Assembly (NCBI GenBank): GCA_024803745.1
Contig: JANJXV010000267.1
Location: 311,001-375,000, forward strand
DNA length: 64,000 bases
From: Megascapheus bottae
Taxonomy: Eukaryota; Chordata; Mammalia; Rodentia; Geomyidae
Reading direction: 5' to 3'
The translations under genes and the position numbers were made by a program. Positions within the stretch are counted from its first letter, which is position 1. Each line of letters begins with the position of its first letter. The notes below the pieces were generated by a model. The model was not told where the DNA came from. It did no database searches and was given only the letters and a program-made list of their open reading frames with translations. Positions 61,101 through 64,000 of this stretch are shown here, piece by piece.

Positions 61101-61997
61101 CACTAGGCCTCCTTGGTACAGGTCGAAACTTTCTTAATAAGGACCAAGAATCACAACAAATCAGAGAAAGGCTGGATAAGTGGGACTGCATTAAACTGCA
61201 GAGCTTTTGTATGGCAACGGATATAGCAGGTAAACTAATCAGGAAGCCTACAGAGTGGGAGAAGATCTTCACCACCCAAACAACGGAACAAGGCCTCATA
61301 TCTAAAATATATCAACAACTCAAAAAATTGAATCACTCCAAAACTAACCTCCAAAGTAACACCCATCCCATTACAAAAATGGGCCAAAGACTTAAAGAGA
61401 TTCTTCTCTGAAGAAGAAACAAAAATGGCCTATAGACACATGAAGAAATGCTCAACATCTCTGGTCATAAAAGAAATGCAAATCAAAACAAGTCTAAGAT
61501 TCCACTTAACTCCAGTTAGAATGGCCAGGATCAGGAAAATGAATGACAACAGATGCTGGAGGGGATGTGGTCAGGAGGGATCACTACTACACTGTTGGTG
61601 GGAGTGCAAACTCGTTCAACCACTATGGAAAGCAGTGCGGCAGTGCCTCAAAACGCTAAACATACAACTCCCCTATGACCCAGCAATTCCAGTACTTGGC
61701 ATTTACCCAACAATCCAGAAACAAGGGCCTACTAAACCCACTAGCACAACAATGTTCATTGCAGCACTATTCACCATAGCAAAGATATGGAACCAACCCA
61801 GATGTCCCTCAGTTGATGAGTGGATCAACAAGTTGTGGTATTTGTACACAATGGAATTCTATGCTGCTGTCAGAAAGAATGACATCGCCCCATTTGTTAG
61901 GAAATGGAAAGACTTAGAACAAATCATATTAAGTGAAGTAAGCCAGACTCAAAGGAACTTAGGCTCAGTGGTTTCCCTCATTCGTCATAATCATTAG
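58154..61997 (+). pseudogene. L1 ORF2, disrupted, U6
   Basis: Private lesions are TAG at 58,992-58,994 (GAG to TAG), one G missing in 'gagcccaggccagatgg' near 59,567 that destroys the SPGPDG motif frame, and one A inserted near 61,377. The inserted A splits the C-terminus into 59,933-61,411 and 61,425-61,997. FADD is at 60,248-60,259. Confidence 0.9.
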
Positions 61998-62417
61998 AAA
62001 CCTTGGGTTCTACTAGCAGAGAATGGCAATAGAGCAAAAGGCCATATATAAGGCCATATAATGTGAAGCTAATTGAAAGGACCTCCAGGATATTGACACA
62101 AAAGCCATATAATGAATGATTGTTGTCCTTAATGTACTATGTTGTCTCTCATCTCGCTTGCTGTCCCTTGGTTATCCCATATTGGTATAGTATCTCACTT
62201 TGTTATCTGATATATTGAATTTATTTGTATTTGGATATTTGAAATTTGATAGGGAAGGGGGGAAAACCAAGACGGGTGGGGGGTGTGGGGTTGGAGGGAA
62301 ATGGGTACCAAGACATGTGAAGGGGTATCAATGTATGTGAATTAATGCACCTTCTATCTGGCAAATATCATCTAAGCCTTTTACTAATTACAATAAAAAA
62401 ATGAAAAAAAAAAGAAA

Positions 62418-63782
62418 GTTGTAGTGTGTGGGGAGGATGATGGGGGCAAATACATTTCTTCTTAGAAATTTACCTCATCTGGTTGCCCTGGATTTTCCTG
62501 GGCTTCTTCTTAGAGAAAGTTCTGTTATACTGGATTTGTGGCTTGGCAATGATCTAGCATGTACATCTTCGAGTAAGACATCCACATCTTCCATGCCTGA
62601 GACTGGAGTTTCCTGACCTTTGGCAACAGCACAGCAACATCTTTCTTCCTCCTGAGCCACAGGCCAAGTGAGCTGGCTTGAGCTGGTTGTTAGTTACAGT
62701 GGCTTGGTTACCAGGGTTCCATATTCTGTTCCATTGTGAGGAAGGCAGGGTCACCTTTCAGGGCCCAATGACCAAAGATCCTTGCTCACAAAAGACCTCA
62801 CCAAAGACATACTGGAGGCTGAATCTCTCCTCCAGTCTCACAATATACATGTGGATGTAGTATACAGCACACCTTATTTGTCCAATCCCAATGTCTTCCA
62901 CTAGGCCCAACAACTAGTCTGGTCTCAGGCTCAAGGAGCCTTTCTTAGGTAAGATCCAAACTTAAGGGTCAATATTGCCCTCATCCTTTACAAAACATTT
63001 TCTTCACAGTGCCTTCTCTGCCTGCATTTTGCCCCTTGTCGAATTTTTTTTGTTTTTGCTAGTCTTGGGACTTGACCTCAGAGTGTGAACATTGTTCTTG
63101 GGCTTTCTTTAGGCTTTAGCTGTCCCACCGAGCCACAGCACCACTTGCAGCGTTTTCTATGTATGTGGTAATGAGGAATCAAACCAGAGGCTTACTGCTT
63201 GATAGCCAAGGACTCTCCCACTAGGTCAAACACACAGGGCATCTTGCCCATATTTTTGACGTCAATCTACTAGGATATTATTAGGTTTCTGTATCCTAAT
63301 CAATTTTTTCCTGATGATTAGCTTTGCTGTCATGTGTAAAAATGCAAGAGGGAAAAACACAGAAGAATTAGTGAAATTAAAAAAAAGCATTAGACACAGT
63401 TAAGTGTTCATTCTTTGTAGGAGAAAGGATATTTGGATATGATGATGATGATGACTTTATAATTACTATGTCAGGGTTGAGAGTTTGGCACAGTGGTAGA
63501 GTGCTTGCCTAGCATCCATGAAGATCTGGGTTTGATTGCTCAGTACCACATAGATAGAAAATTTAGATGTGGCACTGTGGCTCAAGTGGCAGAGGGCTAG
63601 ACTTGAGAAAACCCGAGGACAGTGCCCAGGCCCTGAATTCAAGCCCCAAGACTGGCAGAAAGATAAAAGAAAATAAAAATGCTTTTTACGAGCTAATTCA
63701 CTCACAGTATTTGCTTCTGAAATCTTCGCTTCTGCATCTTGTGAAATACCACTTTCCCTCAACGTAGACAAGAAAAAGAGAT
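62418..63782 (+). repeat. U7 spacer
   Basis: Seventh copy of the spacer, with the shortest GAT tract (about five triplets, 63,439-63,453). It shows that the array continues beyond the window. The MAQEEER frame is open at 62,475-62,660 on the minus strand. Confidence 0.9.
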
Positions 63783-64000
63783 CCATCCCATGGTCCACTG
63801 TGAGGCCACTGGTTGGGCTAAGAGCTAGTCGTGCAGCAACACATAAGTTTTATTCTAATACTTTCCAAACTTTGTACTCAAATATGCTACCTACTTACCA
63901 ACTTATGTCAGTTATCCTTATGCTATAACTTTTCTTCATTACTACAATATTCTTACACTCCTACGTTAATCCTCTTGCACCTCCCCTGACCTCTCTCATT
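63783..64000 (+). mobile_element. U7 LINE-1, 5' end only
   Basis: The first 218 bp of the L1 5'UTR, cut by the window end. It matches 19,246-19,463 of U1. Confidence 0.85.

Larger units (their letters stand above)
56362..62417 (+). mobile_element. U6 LINE-1, inactive
   Basis: Complete layout and majority haplotype, with several private point changes. It is the last complete L1 in the window. Confidence 0.9.

Noticed and set aside
17861..64000. CRISPR-like or phage-type repeat array
   Set aside because: The repeat is 7.4 kb and contains mammalian L1 and SINE sequence. There are no short direct repeats with unique spacers.

Overview
This is eukaryotic, mammalian DNA, most likely from a geomyoid rodent (kangaroo rat or pocket mouse lineage). 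The guess rests on many copies of an ID-like, tRNA-derived SINE of the kind I remember from that group. The species cannot be fixed from the sequence alone. There is no prokaryotic gene content and no intact cellular protein-coding gene that I can support.

Left part (1-16,490): ordinary interspersed-repeat landscape. It contains remnants of a RalGDS/RGL-type gene, with RasGEF N-terminal domain exons at about 4,640-4,820 and 5,760-5,900 broken by in-frame stops. It also holds more than 20 SINE pieces on both strands, a long (GA)n/(GACA)n microsatellite, and three decayed LINE-1 3' ends stacked head to tail (11,240-13,490), one with a (AC)n expansion inside it. The 3,214-4,502 segment is special: it is the single-copy, inverted, diverged relative of the spacer described next.

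Right part (16,490-64,000): a head-to-tail tandem array. It opens with a truncated and internally deleted LINE-1 3' end (16,490-17,860). Six complete units of about 7.4 kb follow (U1 17,861-25,293; U2 25,294-32,709; U3 32,710-40,125; U4 40,126-47,570; U5 47,571-54,968; U6 54,969-62,417), and the window cuts the seventh (U7 from 62,418). Each unit is about 1.37 kb of non-L1 spacer plus one near full-length L1 of about 6.05 kb (5'UTR, ORF1, ORF2, 3'UTR, poly(A)). All L1 copies share the same ORF1 and ORF2 lesions, and an Asp-to-Glu change at the endonuclease VGDFN-type motif. The source was therefore probably already dead, and the array grew by DNA-level tandem duplication, not retrotransposition.

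The units are mosaics. U2 has the 5' half of U3 and the 3' half of U1, as expected from one recent 7,416-bp unequal exchange with a crossover inside ORF2 (between about 30,158 and 30,457). The array is best described as an L1-containing macrosatellite whose spacer was taken from the neighbouring RalGDS-like locus in inverted orientation. Nothing in it works as a gene system in the usual sense; the interest lies in how the array formed and how it evolves.
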